Origin: Symsagittifera roscoffensis
Lineage: Eukaryota; Xenacoelomorpha; Acoela; Convolutidae
Direction: 5' to 3'
DNA: 64,000 nt
NCBI RefSeq assembly: GCF_963678635.1
Contig: NC_087063.1
Coordinates: 49,735,220 to 49,799,219 of the forward strand
A model generated the notes under the pieces. That model was not told the DNA's origin, did no database searches, and was given only the letters and a program-made list of their open reading frames with translations. The position numbers and the translations under genes are program-made. Below are positions 10,546 through 21,139 of the stretch, one piece after another. The first letter of the stretch is position 1; the number at the start of each line of letters is the position of its first letter.

Positions 10546-11989
10546 CGAGCACCTTACGGATTGGAATGAGGCAAGAAGGGAAGGAGCTGGATGCGGCAGG
10601 CTCGTTGTATGTAGCCCTGACGGAGTATAAAAAGCAAGATCCCGCGACACCCTCACCCCTCTCGGTGGGCACTCCTGGAGACAGGAGAATTGGCCCTGCA
10701 GAAGATCGATTCAGGACGATACTCGAGAGAAGACAAGCTGAATCGGGAGAAGAGAGCATGGACGAAACTCTCAGTGAAACGGGGGAGGAAATGGAAGTTG
10801 GGAATACGCCTGAGCCGCAACCAGCAGAGGTGGATTTCACCGCCCAGGATCTGCCGCGGGACTTGAGCGGAGACGATTGGGTGGACAGCGCCAGGCCACC
10901 ACTGACCTCATCCCCCCGTAAGATCCTGGAGCTACCATTGACAAGTGATACTTCTAAAATGGGAATGATACTCTTGAGTGCTGAAGAAAGGCAGAAGAAT
11001 ATATTTGAGGGGAACAAAGACATGTTTCTGGGGAATCTAGATGAGAAGGCTTGGCAGGATTTCTTGGGTGAATTTGATCAGGAGATGAAGAGCGATACCA
11101 CGCTAGATGACTTTAAGGAAGAACTGTGGAACACGGTGGTCAAGTTTGGAGAACCAGTGTTGATGGCCACCGGACTGGATGAGAAAGCCAAAAAGGAGTT
11201 GCTGAGCAAGATGGTCAAGTTGAGGGAGATGCGACGGAAGACCAAAGATGATGAATGTAAAGACGGCTCTACTCTGAAGAAAAAGACTGATGATAAAAAA
11301 ATTAAAATTGAAGGGGAGGATAAGTTTAAGACTAGTAATATGATTAAGAGTACTAATATCCTTAAGGCTCGAGCAGGGGGAGGCACGAGTTGGAAGGGTC
11401 GAACCGGGACGGAGAGATCGAATCTGTGATGGTAGTGACGACACCCTCAAGCAAAGGTACGAAGTCTCGGAAAAGGAAGCGAGAGATGGAGGAGTTGAGC
11501 AGCCCGTCGGTGGATGCTGTTTCGGAAAAGAGCTTGAGGGAGACCGCCCCCATGATCTTGGCGCGGTGGAAGACGACAGCATACAAGTGTAGCTCCGGAC
11601 CAAGGAGGCCAACCGAAATAGCGAAAGAAATAGTGGCCTCGACAAGTCTGGTAACGGAGGAGGACTTCAAACCTCAGAAGGCAGGTTCGAAAAAGGGTTC
11701 GACGAGTGGACAAACCTGGGAAGTGGATGTGGGCAGAGAATGGATCTCGAGCGAACATCAGGCTGTCGGCAAACAAGTGTCCAATGACCCTCTTGAGAAG
11801 AACGCGACGAGAATTACGGCTCGACCTTGGTGGGTGCCCCTAGAAACGATGAAGGAATTGGAGGACTGTCTGAAGAAGCTTGATCAAGGGGAGTCCCGCA
11901 AGCGTCGCAACTGGGCTACTCAACAAAAACCCGAAATCAACAAACTGGAGTTGGGAAGTCAGCTAAAGCGAACTTGGCAGAGCCTGTAG
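10546..11989 (+). pseudogene. ORF2 copy A: charged low-complexity linkers with a basic patch
   Basis: Two overlapping frames (10566-11429 and 11390-11989) carry the region. It is rich in Glu, Asp, Lys, Ser and Thr, with a Lys/Arg patch (KSRKRKREME) that could act as a nuclear localisation or nucleic-acid-binding sequence. The block PWWVPLETMKE and the basic RKRRNWATQQK are conserved in B and C. The sequence just before the frame change, AAG-rich at 11255-11300, is likely slippage-prone. It reads as a disordered connector, not as an enzyme. Confidence 0.65.
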
Positions 11990-12527
11990 CGAGATTATTT
12001 TGAGGAGGCGATAAGAACACCTTCATCAGCATTGCCTCTAATGGCGAATCCCTTCGTCAGAACCGCGGGACAACTGATGTTAGCATGGAGCTTGGTGGGA
12101 ATAGAGTTGGAGGTCTTGACTTCATGAGACAAATTGAAGTTAGGCAATAAAAACCTGGAAATCTATCAGATGCTGGTACAACACGTCGCAAGGGACAACT
12201 CTGGTCTGAGTCTGGCAAAAAGAAAAGATACCACATGTTTCTTGAGGTGGATAATGTCTGTAATGAACAATATCACCGTCCAAGCGTGTCAATAGAGGGC
12301 TATGGGGAGCAAAACCATGGAGAGAAGAGTCTCCACCATCATAATGAACGTGTACCAGAGTACGGGAATTGAGAAGGAGGATGGCTCGAGACAATCCCTA
12401 GAGAATCATAGAAAACTGGATGAGATACGAAGATTCCACAACAAGAAATTTGAAGAAGGGCATGACGTGCATCGCAACTTAGGCTGAGGGTTACGCGAGA
12501 CCCAATAAAAAGGGAGAGTATCAATAC
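11990..12527 (+). pseudogene. ORF2 copy A: decayed segment before the cysteine-rich C-terminal domain
   Basis: By comparison with the intact frame of copy C this is coding sequence with several stops (for example near 12126 and 12294), among them blocks matching CFLRWTMSMM and ERRVSTVI. Two stops and a small deletion around 12484-12510 separate it from the next frame. Copy C has a single TAG at the equivalent place, so the region between these parts may be poorly constrained. Confidence 0.6.
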
Positions 12528-14550
12528 GTGTCTAGAGTGATGGGAATAGCGTATAATCCTTTCTTGGATTCAGAAGCCGCGAGCGCTTACAGGAATCATG
12601 AGGTGACGGAGCTCTTGAAGTTTTGGACGGAGAAGATAATCGTAATAGATCCAACGGAAAGGGAGAAACCGAGCCTGGGCCTGCTACTTGAGGCGACGCC
12701 AAAGGTGATAAGCGTGCCGCGCTCGAGCAAGAGAGTAGAATTGAGAATGGGAAACGGAAATGGCGAGATGACTACGAATTTGGGAACTGTTTGGAAATTG
12801 CTGAGACCTTCCTGGTGTCCCCATCCCCATGCGAGCTTGATTGAAGAAGTCACGGAACGAGTGAGGCTAACACCGACAAAAGATGAGGACCTGGGAACGT
12901 TGGACGTGATACACAAATTGATCCTACCACATAGTAAAGAGTCGGGTGGAACAACGAGTAAGCTGGGATCGGTAAAGAAGTTGGAGCCTGGTAGCTGTCT
13001 TGACTTGACGTACGGAGACGGAGGGCACAACTGTGATGGACGATCTTGTGTCAAAATACAATCTTTTCAGGGAGAGGACCTAGTCACTTGGTTTGGTGAT
13101 ATAACAGAAAGAGAGAAGAGCGAGGTGCAGATAATGGCTGAGTGTTATACGAACACCATAGTGAATATAGCAACGGCGCTGGGGTTCTTCTCTAAAATGA
13201 GTAGTCTGCAATCACTCGAGATGCTGGAGTCTGAACACCATTTGGTGACGGCGTTGAGCGTGGAGTCGTGGCCAGGAGCGTTGCAAACCACCCAAAAACA
13301 TATCAGAGGATGGAAGATTGGTCTAGAGGCGCAGATGGGATTTCCAGTGAGCGAAGCTTATGGCCTGCCGGTAAATGCAAAGTCTTTGGTGGGATCAGTA
13401 ATGGCCAATGTATGTGGGAGCCATTAACCATTGCACATGGCAATGGTGGAAATATCCAGCCAAAGGATACAAGTGGATAAGGCCTTCTCGGTACCCAAGT
13501 GCATACGGCTAGCTCAAATGTCGCATCATTCACACAGACTGTTGAGGAAGATCCTGGGAACGGTGCCGAAGGCAAAAAGAGATGACTTGGGTGAAATCTG
13601 GGAAGAAGAACTCTTGAGCTTGGGAGATGAAAGTAGGAGCGATTTTGAGAGACAGAATGCCATCGGGAAGCCGATGGGTAATGTCCCAATGCCGGAGGAA
13701 GATGATGTGGTGCACGAGAAGATGATGGAACTGGAGCCTCTGCTGGAAGCCTCGGGAGAACGCAATCTCCGAAGAATAGAAATTACACATGGTGAGTGCC
13801 CATGCCACTGCTTGGCACAGACAGTGTGGTACCCAGAGCATACAAACCTTTGCTTAGTGTGGGATGTAGAAGAAATTCGGTCGATCGGGTTACCCGATCA
13901 TCAGCAGAAGGTGATCATCTTGGTAGTAAGCACGATGTTGGCGTTACGATGGATCGAAGAAAATGTGACGAAGTACAGGGAGTCGAAGACACCCACGGCG
14001 GAATCGATACACGCTATAGACTACAACAGGAGACTCGAGTTGTTTGAGACTGTATGCAAGGTATTCGCCATACCAATGGAAGTCAGGCATGTGTGGAGTC
14101 GCATCAGGTTCTTTCCGTGGTTTCGAGCGACATTGACATCTTGGTTGTACATGGTGACGAAGGATCACATGAAGAAATATCAGAAGGAATTTCGACAGTT
14201 CCTGGCGGAGATAGGCCCGAAAGCCTTCAAGAGACCTCTGCTGACCCATCGAAATGCGATCACCACAGGTTGGAAGAGAGTTGGTAGGGTGTCTAGAGGA
14301 AGACTTGGCGAAGAACGTGAGCTTGAGCCTGCACAATTCCTTTTGCTTGAACATGGAATTGAAAACGAAAGGTTTACCGAATCAGGCAGCGAGCTTGCAA
14401 GAGCAGAGGAAGTGGATGCAATCATACGAACAATTGAGAGCATGGGAAGAAATTGTGATCAGTTTTGATGATGAGGAGGCGCTACTAAGACAGATCACGG
14501 TGTCAAATTCATCAGGTCCTAGCACGTCGAAGGCTAGAAGTACAAAGTGA
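12528..14550 (+). pseudogene. ORF2 copy A: C-terminal cysteine-containing domain and end of ORF2
   Basis: The frame from 12528 holds blocks shared with B/C/E: RPSWCPHPHASL, a four-cysteine cluster (second Cys changed to Tyr here, GSCLDLTYGDGGHNC), QTTQKHIRGWK, AFSVPKC and GECPCHCLAQTVWYP. A stop at 13425-13427 (Tyr position) and a frameshift near 14290 interrupt it. The end is read in another frame, ISFDDEEALL to the stop at 14548-14550. The Cys/His spacing suggests metal binding. No known family recognised. ORF2 ends about 30 bases before the polypurine tract, as expected for the last gene of an LTR element. Confidence 0.72.
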
Positions 14551-14582
14551 GCAGGGAGCTCAATGTGGGTTTCTCGAGTCTT

Positions 14583-14600
14583 GAGAGGGAAAGGAAGGGG
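14583..14600 (+). other. Polypurine tract, copy A
   Basis: GAGAGGGAAAGGAAGGGG lies between the ORF2 stop and the LTR. Copy C has GAGAGGGAGGGGG at the same place. This is the expected primer site for plus-strand synthesis. Confidence 0.75.
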
Positions 14601-15325
14601 CTCGGAGGTCACGGAAAAGAAATTTTAACGAAACAAAGTATTGTTATTAATATGCTATAGTTATTGTATAAATCAAAATGCTGCATGACAATTTCCTGAC
14701 TGAATAGGACAAAAGAAATTTTAATCTTAAGCTTCAAAAGCGGATTTTTAAGGTGCAGGTATATGAAAATTTTGATTGCTGTTCAGCGATAGTGTGAAAA
14801 TTTTATATAGTGGTGAATTTTGGGATGTAGATAAACTTAAGTCTGCTGCAAACTTCTGTAAATGACCACTGGTACTGCACTGCATCTTGAGCAACAGTCG
14901 GTATTCTGGGGACTCACTGGCAGGCGGCAACACGCGATGAGGACATCGGTCTCAATTCCGGGGAGTATGTGCCAGTCGTTCATATTTGGAAGTTTGACCT
15001 TAAGAAACACAAAACACGCAATTTTGGGAGGAAATTTAATTTTTCAAAATTTCTAATGGAGCCTGTCATGCTCGCCCTTCTCGCGACAACTGAAACTATC
15101 AAAAAAATAAGATCAGAACATCCGATTTACAATCGCGGGAAAGTACCTATAAAGCAGCGGGAAATTGCTATGTGAACTATCAGTGGAAAGGTGGACAGCT
15201 GGGGTGTCCCAATGGTTCAGACCAAAACTTCCTTACTAGAGTCAAAACTTGTTTTCCTTATTCAAACTGATTAGTATTAAACTCCTCAAGTTATCATACT
15301 TAATTCTCGAGTTGCTCATTAATTT

Positions 15326-15512
15326 AGTTTTAAAATTTTGAAGTGATGATGTGTGTGACACTTTTTATGATATTTGATCATTTTGTACAGATATTTTATA
15401 GTTTTTAAAACCTGAAGATGCACAAAATGTGCGAAAACGTTTGTTTGAATTTACAATTTTAACGCATTCTCAATATATTCAATTATATTCATGCTAGAGT
15501 CGCTGTCAATTT
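15326..15512 (+). mobile_element. Small insertion in the LTR of copy A, with hammerhead-like motif
   Basis: Copy C lacks this segment. In A it is flanked by AATTT at 15321-15325 and 15508-15512, which looks like a target duplication. It contains CTGAAGA, a small hairpin GCACA-AAA-TGTGC and GAAAACG at about 15412-15440. That order resembles the catalytic core of hammerhead ribozymes found in Penelope-like retroelements and related short elements. A full ribozyme with stems I and III is not demonstrated. Confidence 0.5.
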
Positions 15513-15610
15513 GGTTACTCCAATTCTCGGGTGTGCCGACATGTGAGTTCTCAATTTAGTTTTCTTGAGTGTGTTTTATGATGTTATGCTGAGATAAGGC
15601 GAGTTTTAGG

Positions 15611-15652
15611 TTGATCCATCTGAAATGGATCAAAGTTTCTTTGTCTAATAAA
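15611..15652 (+). terminator. Conserved hairpin and AATAAA in LTR, copy A
   Basis: TTGATCCA, a seven-base loop, and TGGATCAA form a perfect stem at 15611-15633, followed by AATAAA at 15647-15652. Both are kept in copy C (51551-51592, other strand). This is the likely poly(A) signal of the element transcript, with a structured upstream element. Confidence 0.6.
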
Positions 15653-15940
15653 AAGTAACTGTGCGGATTGTTCCGACCCTGATTTTAACGGCGTTCGTGT
15701 ATTTTGGGTATTTTGAGATCTAACTATGGGGACGTTCTTATTTTCTAGAGTGGGGGGTATTTTGGTAGTAGCCTTTAAGCTGTAACGGGTTTTTAGTCTC
15801 ATGTCGCAAGCGACCCGAAATGGCTCCGACCGTTTTGAGGTAGAAAAACACGAGAGATAGTGTCCCTGACTCTTGAGCCAATGGTTATAGGGCCTATTCT
15901 TCTTAAGCCTCATATGTGACCAAAGTAGGCGACTGTTACA

Positions 15941-17348
15941 AGTATTCCACTTCCTTCATTGTCTCCAGAGCCACCCACCACGGCCGAACGGAGTTCCTCG
16001 TCTTACTCTTCTCAAGAGGGTCACTGGTCACCTGTTTCCCGGTAGCCTGATGCTCGCTTGATATCCATTCCTTGCATACATCCACCTCCCACATCTGTCC
16101 ACTAGTCGAACCCCTCTTCGTGTTCGTCTTCTGGGGCCTGAAGTCTTCTTCCGTTGCCAAACTTGTGGAAACATCCATCTCTTTTTCTTCCTCGGCTAAC
16201 TTCCTTGGTTCGGAGCTACCCTTGTAGGCTGCTGTCTTCCACCGCGCTAGGACCATGGTAGCAGTCTCCCTCAGATTTTTCTCAGAGACTGCGTCCGTCG
16301 AAGGACTACTCAACCCCTCTACCTCTCTCTTCCACTTCCGAGACTTCACACCTCTACTTGGGGGCGTCGCCGCTATCATCACTGATTCGACCTCTTTATC
16401 CCGGTCCGACCCTTCCAACTCTTGCCTCCCCCTGCTCGAGTCTTAAGGATATTAGTACTCTCTGGTCTTCTGTCGCGTCTCCCTCAACTTGACCATCTTG
16501 CTCAGTAACTCTTTTCTTGCTTTTTCATCCAGCCCGGTGCCCATCAACACCGGTTCCCCGAACTTGACTACCGTATTCCACAGTTCTTCATTGAAGCTAT
16601 CTAGTGTGGTCTCACTCTTCGTCTCTTGATTAAATTCACTCAAGAATTCCCACCAAGCCTTCTCACCCAGAGTCTCTAGAAACATGCTCTTGTTCCCCTC
16701 AAGCGTGTTCTTCTTGCTCTCTTGCTCTCTTCTGTACTCAAGAGTATCATCCCCATGTTGGAAAATTCGTTTGTCATTTTTTGGTAATTCCAGGCCTTTC
16801 CGAGGGGATGAGGTCAGAGGTGGCGTGACCGTGTCCGTCCAATCATTTCCGCTCAGGTCCTGCAGCAGTTGCTGGGCGGTGAAATCCTCCTCAGCTGGTT
16901 TCGGCTCAGGCGTATTCCCCACTTCCATTTCCTCTCCTGTTTCAACGAAAGTTTCATCCATGCTTTCCGCTTCTGACTCGGCTCTCCTTTTCTCAAGTGT
17001 CTCTCTAAATCGGTTTTCTACTGGGCCGTTTCTCTTGTTCCCAGGGGTGCCTACTGATAGGGATGAGGGTGTCGCTGGGTCTTGCTTCTTGTATTCTGTC
17101 AGAGCCACATATAACAAGCCTGCCGCATCCAGCTCTTTCTCTTCTTGTTTCATTTCCACTTGCTCTAATCCGTAAGGCGCCCGGTACTTTCTTGTGGCAA
17201 ACTTCATCTCGTCTTTCAGTGCGATGTGCCCTTCTTCTACGATCAGCCTACCATCATCCCATACCGGCAACATATTCTCCAAATTCGCTTGATCGAGCGT
17301 TCTCAAGATGTCCCGAACCTCGAATTTTGGAGGCATTGAGCCTCTCAT
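15941..17348 (-). pseudogene. ORF2 copy B: charged linker region, interrupted by copy A
   Basis: Two frames (16452-17348 and, after a frame change near 16440, 15941-16418) match the linker part of ORF2 in A and C. The first contains RGSMPPKFEVRDILRTLDQA and acidic Ser/Thr-rich stretches, the second the basic KSRKWKREVE patch and RPWWVALETMKE. The region just before the frame change, Lys/Asp-rich in A and C, is shortened here. The last codons run into the LTR of copy A, so the apparent C-terminus is an artefact of the insertion. Confidence 0.8.
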
Positions 17349-17815
17349 TTTTTCGCTGTTGGGAACTCAGGAACGGTGGCGGGCAGGATTTCCTTCTCTA
17401 GTGTCGCCTCTAGCTCCCTCTTTACCAATTCGAAGCTCTTTTTTCACGCGGGGATTCTCAGGATTTCTTGTCCGTCCGTCGTTAGGGGATCCAGATTCCA
17501 GAATTTGGGATAAGTCTCAATGGGGCCTCCACGCTTTCCCCCATCCTACATTGCAGTTGCCCCCGGAAGTTGAACACTACCAACTCGGGATCTTTAACCT
17601 TCCCAAAGAGCACTGTGTTACTCATTCGTGCCCTCAGCACCTCTTGTCGACACCAGTTCAACGCCGTCCCATCCAACACGCTTATTAGGCTCTCGTGTAC
17701 CACTGAATTGCAGTATGCCGCCACTAGAGGATCTGGAAAGGCGTACGTAACCGCTGGTCCGCAAATACAAGTCACTTACTTGTATACTGACTTCAGAATC
17801 GCCATGCAATCTCTT
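17349..17815 (-). pseudogene. ORF2 copy B: central region, decayed, with large internal deletion
   Basis: The block ICGPAVTYAFPDPLVAAY and the following NTVLFGKVKDPELVVF match the central region of A and C, but frames change several times. At about 17790-17815 the sequence jumps from the middle of the second SGNH-like domain directly to this block, whereas copy C has about 1.1 kb between the same two points. The hydrophobic segment and the end of the second hydrolase-like domain are therefore absent in B. Confidence 0.75.
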
Positions 17816-18837
17816 CGGCTGTTAGGACCAAAATGGCACACAGAAACTGCAGAGCAGGAGGCATGCTCGCTTACCCAGGGGACGTCGTAAATACCACTTT
17901 CGTTTTAGGTCCGAATCGAGAATTGACATTTTCCTGCACCTCGTTAATCGCGGCAAACAACGTCTGGATGGCCTCCCAGATTTTCTTTGGCATAGGCGCA
18001 TCGCCTTTCAACTGCTCTAGAAGTCCAGCCGCATGCAGGTGATCGTTCATTCCTGCGAATAGCAGTAGCTGTGGCTCACAAGGCATCTCTGACTTCATCG
18101 CTACCACCACAGTCAACATCTGGTTCAACTCCGCACCTGGCAGCGAGTATACCAGAGTTTCCGGCCAGAACGACTGGGGAGACGTTCCCTCGAAGTCCGA
18201 GCCCGCCACGATGATCACCCTTGCGGCCGCCGGATCCGCTCTATCGTACACTGCCAGTGTCTTGGCCAACTGGGCGCTCCCGCAGGGTTTTTCATATTTT
18301 GGGTCGTCCGCAATTTTGAACCCTCGTAGGCGGCGTCTGGTAGTTCCATCTCTTCCGGTTCCAGTAGCTTATCTACTACCCTCAACTGCGCGGGAGTTGT
18401 CAATCTGATTCTCGCAATACTTGTTCGGTGCTTGGGGGGCTCCACTATGAGTCCTGGACTCCCCAGCAACTTGAGTGGCCTGTAATTGATCGGTCCCATG
18501 ATTGATTTCACGGAGATCCCAGTCAGACCAGCCGTCTCCATTATTCTTGCTCTTGAGAAATGCGCTTCGTTGGCCTTTAACCAATCCACGCAATGGTGTC
18601 GGCTCAAGTCGTCGTGTGACACGTGCTTGAGCCCCAGGGCCTCCGCCAACTCTTGTCTACACTCCAGACTCTCCAGGTTCAACTCCTTTATCTTCTCCAG
18701 GTATCGTGTTCGGCTTGTCTCCGCTGGTCTCTCCACTCTCTTGCTATCTACCACCACCACTGAGGATGCCACTGAACTTTGGGGCGTCGATGACTCTGCT
18801 TCCTCGGCTTCCATCGGCGTGGAATCCGGTAATCTGG
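17816..18837 (-). pseudogene. ORF2 copy B: linker and first half of the second SGNH-like domain
   Basis: Frame 18215-18814 holds the linker (LESLECRQELAEALGLKHVS, MGPINYRPLK), and 17871-18269 holds VIIVAGSDFEG, SLPGAELNQM and LLLFAGMNDHLHA, the same blocks as in copy C. A small frame change lies near 18285. The position where copy C has a stop after MEA is read through here as MEAEEAESS, which shows that stop to be private to C. The domain is cut off by the internal deletion. Confidence 0.75.
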
Positions 18838-20680
18838 TCAGGCTGCTCTTCGAGCTGTCTCTTGAGTCGACTCTCGCTCCCAGGCGACTGGACAGGGGTC
18901 TTGTGGCAAAGAAAAGGGGTGTTGGGGTGGACCGAATGTGAATTGGGCCGTTTCAAGCAGATCTGCCTCCAGCGCACTTATGTGCCTCTGGAAAACATTG
19001 TTAAACCACTCCACACCCCCTAGGTCTGTCAAAACGGATTCCATCTGAAGACGCATCCTCCGGGAAAGATTGCTCCATCAGGTCTGCTAAGTCCAATAAT
19101 CTGACGGGAAGGACATTCCTCTGATGTATCTGCCTGATTTTTTCGTTCAGGTTCCGCACTTTCTCGTTCATTTCCAACGCATGTTGGTCGGCCTTCATGT
19201 TATAAGGGGTGGTGCAAATTGTGAGTATGGCGGGATCCATCTGAATCCGCAACTCCTCCAGAATGCTGCTCATTTTATCATGTAGCCTCATCACTTTCCT
19301 TGACTCACCTCTGGACACGTCATTGGTCCGCATCATTAGAGTCACTGTATACATTCTTGCCATCCCCAGCATCTCGAGTGATGCCAACATCTGCGGCGTT
19401 GAGGCTCCAGAGAAGCTCAAGATTCCAGTCTGCCAGTGCGACTGGATCCGGGTCAGCACGCGTATCAGGCTGTCCCCTACAATCAGGTGAACTGCACGCT
19501 CCGGTATTCGTGGCTGTGTATAGTATTCAGCCCAAGCCGCGTCATGGAAACAATCCCTTCTCGCCCGTTGCGCCGCGTTCCAATCCATGCGGTTGTGCCT
19601 GTGATATCTGCCATCTGTATTCTTCTTATAGCTTGCGATCACCACATTCCTGACCGGTTGCTCCCTCCAAGTCGGGGGTCGCTCCACTTTAGTTGGACTT
19701 TCACGGTTTCCCAGCTGCAGCCTCTCGTTTAATTCCTTGAGACGCGACGAGCTCCCGCTCATCTGACTGCTGCCCGCGGTTGAGCTCGGGGTATATCCCG
19801 GCAGTGTTGCGTCCATTAGTGGGCTAATCGGTTGCAATTCCAAACCACACGCGGAGGACACTGGCTCGATTGGTATCCGCAGTTCCAGTCCTTCGTTTAT
19901 GTGCTCTTGAGCCGCGCGGTCTAAGTTGAATCGTCCCTTTGACCTAGGAGCCTCATTCACCTCCATGCGTGACTCCGGCCTTGAGCCTGCAGCTGCTCGT
20001 TCTGTAGTCCTGGTCCCATTTTCCTTTTGCCTGTCGGATTCTCGTTGTCGCAGCTGGATCTTTTCAAGTTCTGACTTCAGCTGCTTGCGGTTCGCGTCGT
20101 TCTCTCGTACCCTTTGCTCTTGCTGGTACTCTGTCTTTAACATGTCAAGATCACGCCGCGCCTGATCCCTCTCGATGATCGCCTGATCTCTTTCCAGATT
20201 CGCTTGATCCCTCTCGAGTTTCGCGCTATGCAGGTCAAGATTCGCTTTATTCCTCTCCCTCTGCACCCTCTCTAGTTCCCTCTTCAGATTACTGAGGTCA
20301 GGGTATGTCTCCTCCGTCTGCTGTGATCGTATCATGGAGCGTGAGTTACTCGTGGACCGGCCCGCGGATCTTGCCGGTGGTCTGGTCGGTAATGGGAACT
20401 CTCCCGCGCCGTACTCAGTGTTATTTTTCAAGCCACAAGTCGAATCCTCGCACACCCCCATCCACATGCCAGGACAACCACCTGGTCTGTTCTTGATTGA
20501 ATATCCCATCTGTTGTGTAACCAACCATCAAGACAGCATCTGTCGCGGACTCCCTTCATTCACCTTGCGCCTCCAACTGCTAGAATGGCGTTTAACATCA
20601 CTGCCATCTTCTCATCCACTTGGGTGTAGTCCAGATCCCTCAAGCGTCTGTACAGTTCATCGAATATTTCACGACTTCTA
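18838..20680 (-). pseudogene. ORF2 copy B: N-terminal region, coiled coil and SGNH domain 1
   Basis: The long frame 19001-20524 carries the coiled coil, with more LERDQA-type repeats than A, and SGNH domain 1: VHLIVGDSLIRV (Ser), FSGASTPQM (Gly), MRTNDVSRG (Asn, with Arg for Gly) and SSDGIRFD, where the block V His has become Arg. An extra G near 19025 shifts the frame to 18838-19056. The first residues of ORF2 (MADRFWKSMP and about ten more codons) are deleted at about 20677, so this copy lacks the normal start. Confidence 0.85.
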
Positions 20681-21139
20681 GATGATCTTGCGTACCAACC
20701 AACTTGAGTATTACCTTACCAACCAACTTGAGTACTACCTTACTAACCAACTTGAGAATTCGAGAAATATCTTCTTTTGAATGTTGCTGATCGTGAACTT
20801 TGTTCAAGACCTTCTTTTTTTCAAGTGAGTGCGGCTAGGTTGTCAACTCAATTTAACAAATCAATCTGAAAATATAATCCATTTTTAGACCGATTTGTTT
20901 CATTCCCAACCTAAAACCCCCATTATTGTGTTTAAAACATTAATCTTTCGTCATCTCACTAAAATACTTCAACTTGGAGTTTTAAGAGCATGCAGATTCA
21001 TTTCATGCTTTAGCACCGTCAACTCTCTAAAATTGGATTTTCACGCCAATTGCGTTAAAATCCAATTACCTGCTTCGTGCCCCAGTATACCTAACTTGAG
21101 ACTCCTTTATACCTAACTTGAGATTCCCATGTACCCAAC
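20681..21139 (-). promoter_or_regulatory. Spacer between pol and ORF2, copy B
   Basis: No reading frame is conserved here. In element orientation it holds a short-repeat array after pol (units around CTCAAGTTAGGTAT, 21083-21150), AT-rich blocks shared with A and C, TATATTTTCAG with its AG at 20866-20867 followed by ATTGATTTG, and a second array (20687-20760, units around ACTCAAGTTGGTTGGTAAGG, about 27 bases apart). The conserved order supports a role in expression of ORF2. Confidence 0.6.
20687..20760 (-). repeat. Short-repeat array before ORF2, copy B
   Basis: Three units of about 27 bases, each with ACTCAAGTTGGTTGGTAAGG or a close variant in element orientation. They correspond by position to the arrays at 5806-5858 and 61486-61590. 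Confidence 0.78.

Larger units (their letters stand above)
1..15940 (+). mobile_element. Ty3/gypsy-type LTR retrotransposon, copy A (5' end outside window)
   Basis: A single plus-strand element reads, in order, the protease-RT linker, RT, RNase H, integrase, an acidic tail, a macro-like domain, a spacer, the giant ORF2, a polypurine tract and a 3' LTR. The LTR ends in TGTTACA at 15940. The next base belongs to the minus-strand ORF2 of copy B, so A was inserted into B. Gag, protease and the 5' LTR lie to the left of the window. The copy is dead: at least six in-frame stops in pol and several stops, frameshifts and deletions in ORF2. The RT-RNase H-integrase order is that of Metaviridae. Confidence 0.93.
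14601..15940 (+). repeat. 3' LTR of copy A (start approximate)
   Basis: The stretch from the polypurine tract to TGTTACA at 15940 matches, in the same order, the minus-strand sequence from about 52530 to 51262 after ORF2 of copy C. The end CTGTTACA fits the canonical CA terminus. The left end is uncertain because the two copies differ in the first 40 bases. It contains a hairpin plus AATAAA (15611-15652) and, only in this copy, a foreign insertion of about 187 bases at 15326-15512. Confidence 0.78.

Noticed and set aside
1-15940. G-to-A hypermutation of copy A
   Set aside because: Several stops replace Trp codons (3439, 4108, 4480, 7979, 9688), but many others (1402, 4882, 6295, 9100, 13425) are different changes, so ordinary decay explains the pattern.
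20687-20760. Similarity of the array to the nematode SL1 spliced leader
   Set aside because: TTACCAACCAACTTGAG on the plus strand recalls the end of SL1, but it is antisense to the element, lacks the donor GT and snRNA features, and is part of a drifting repeat.
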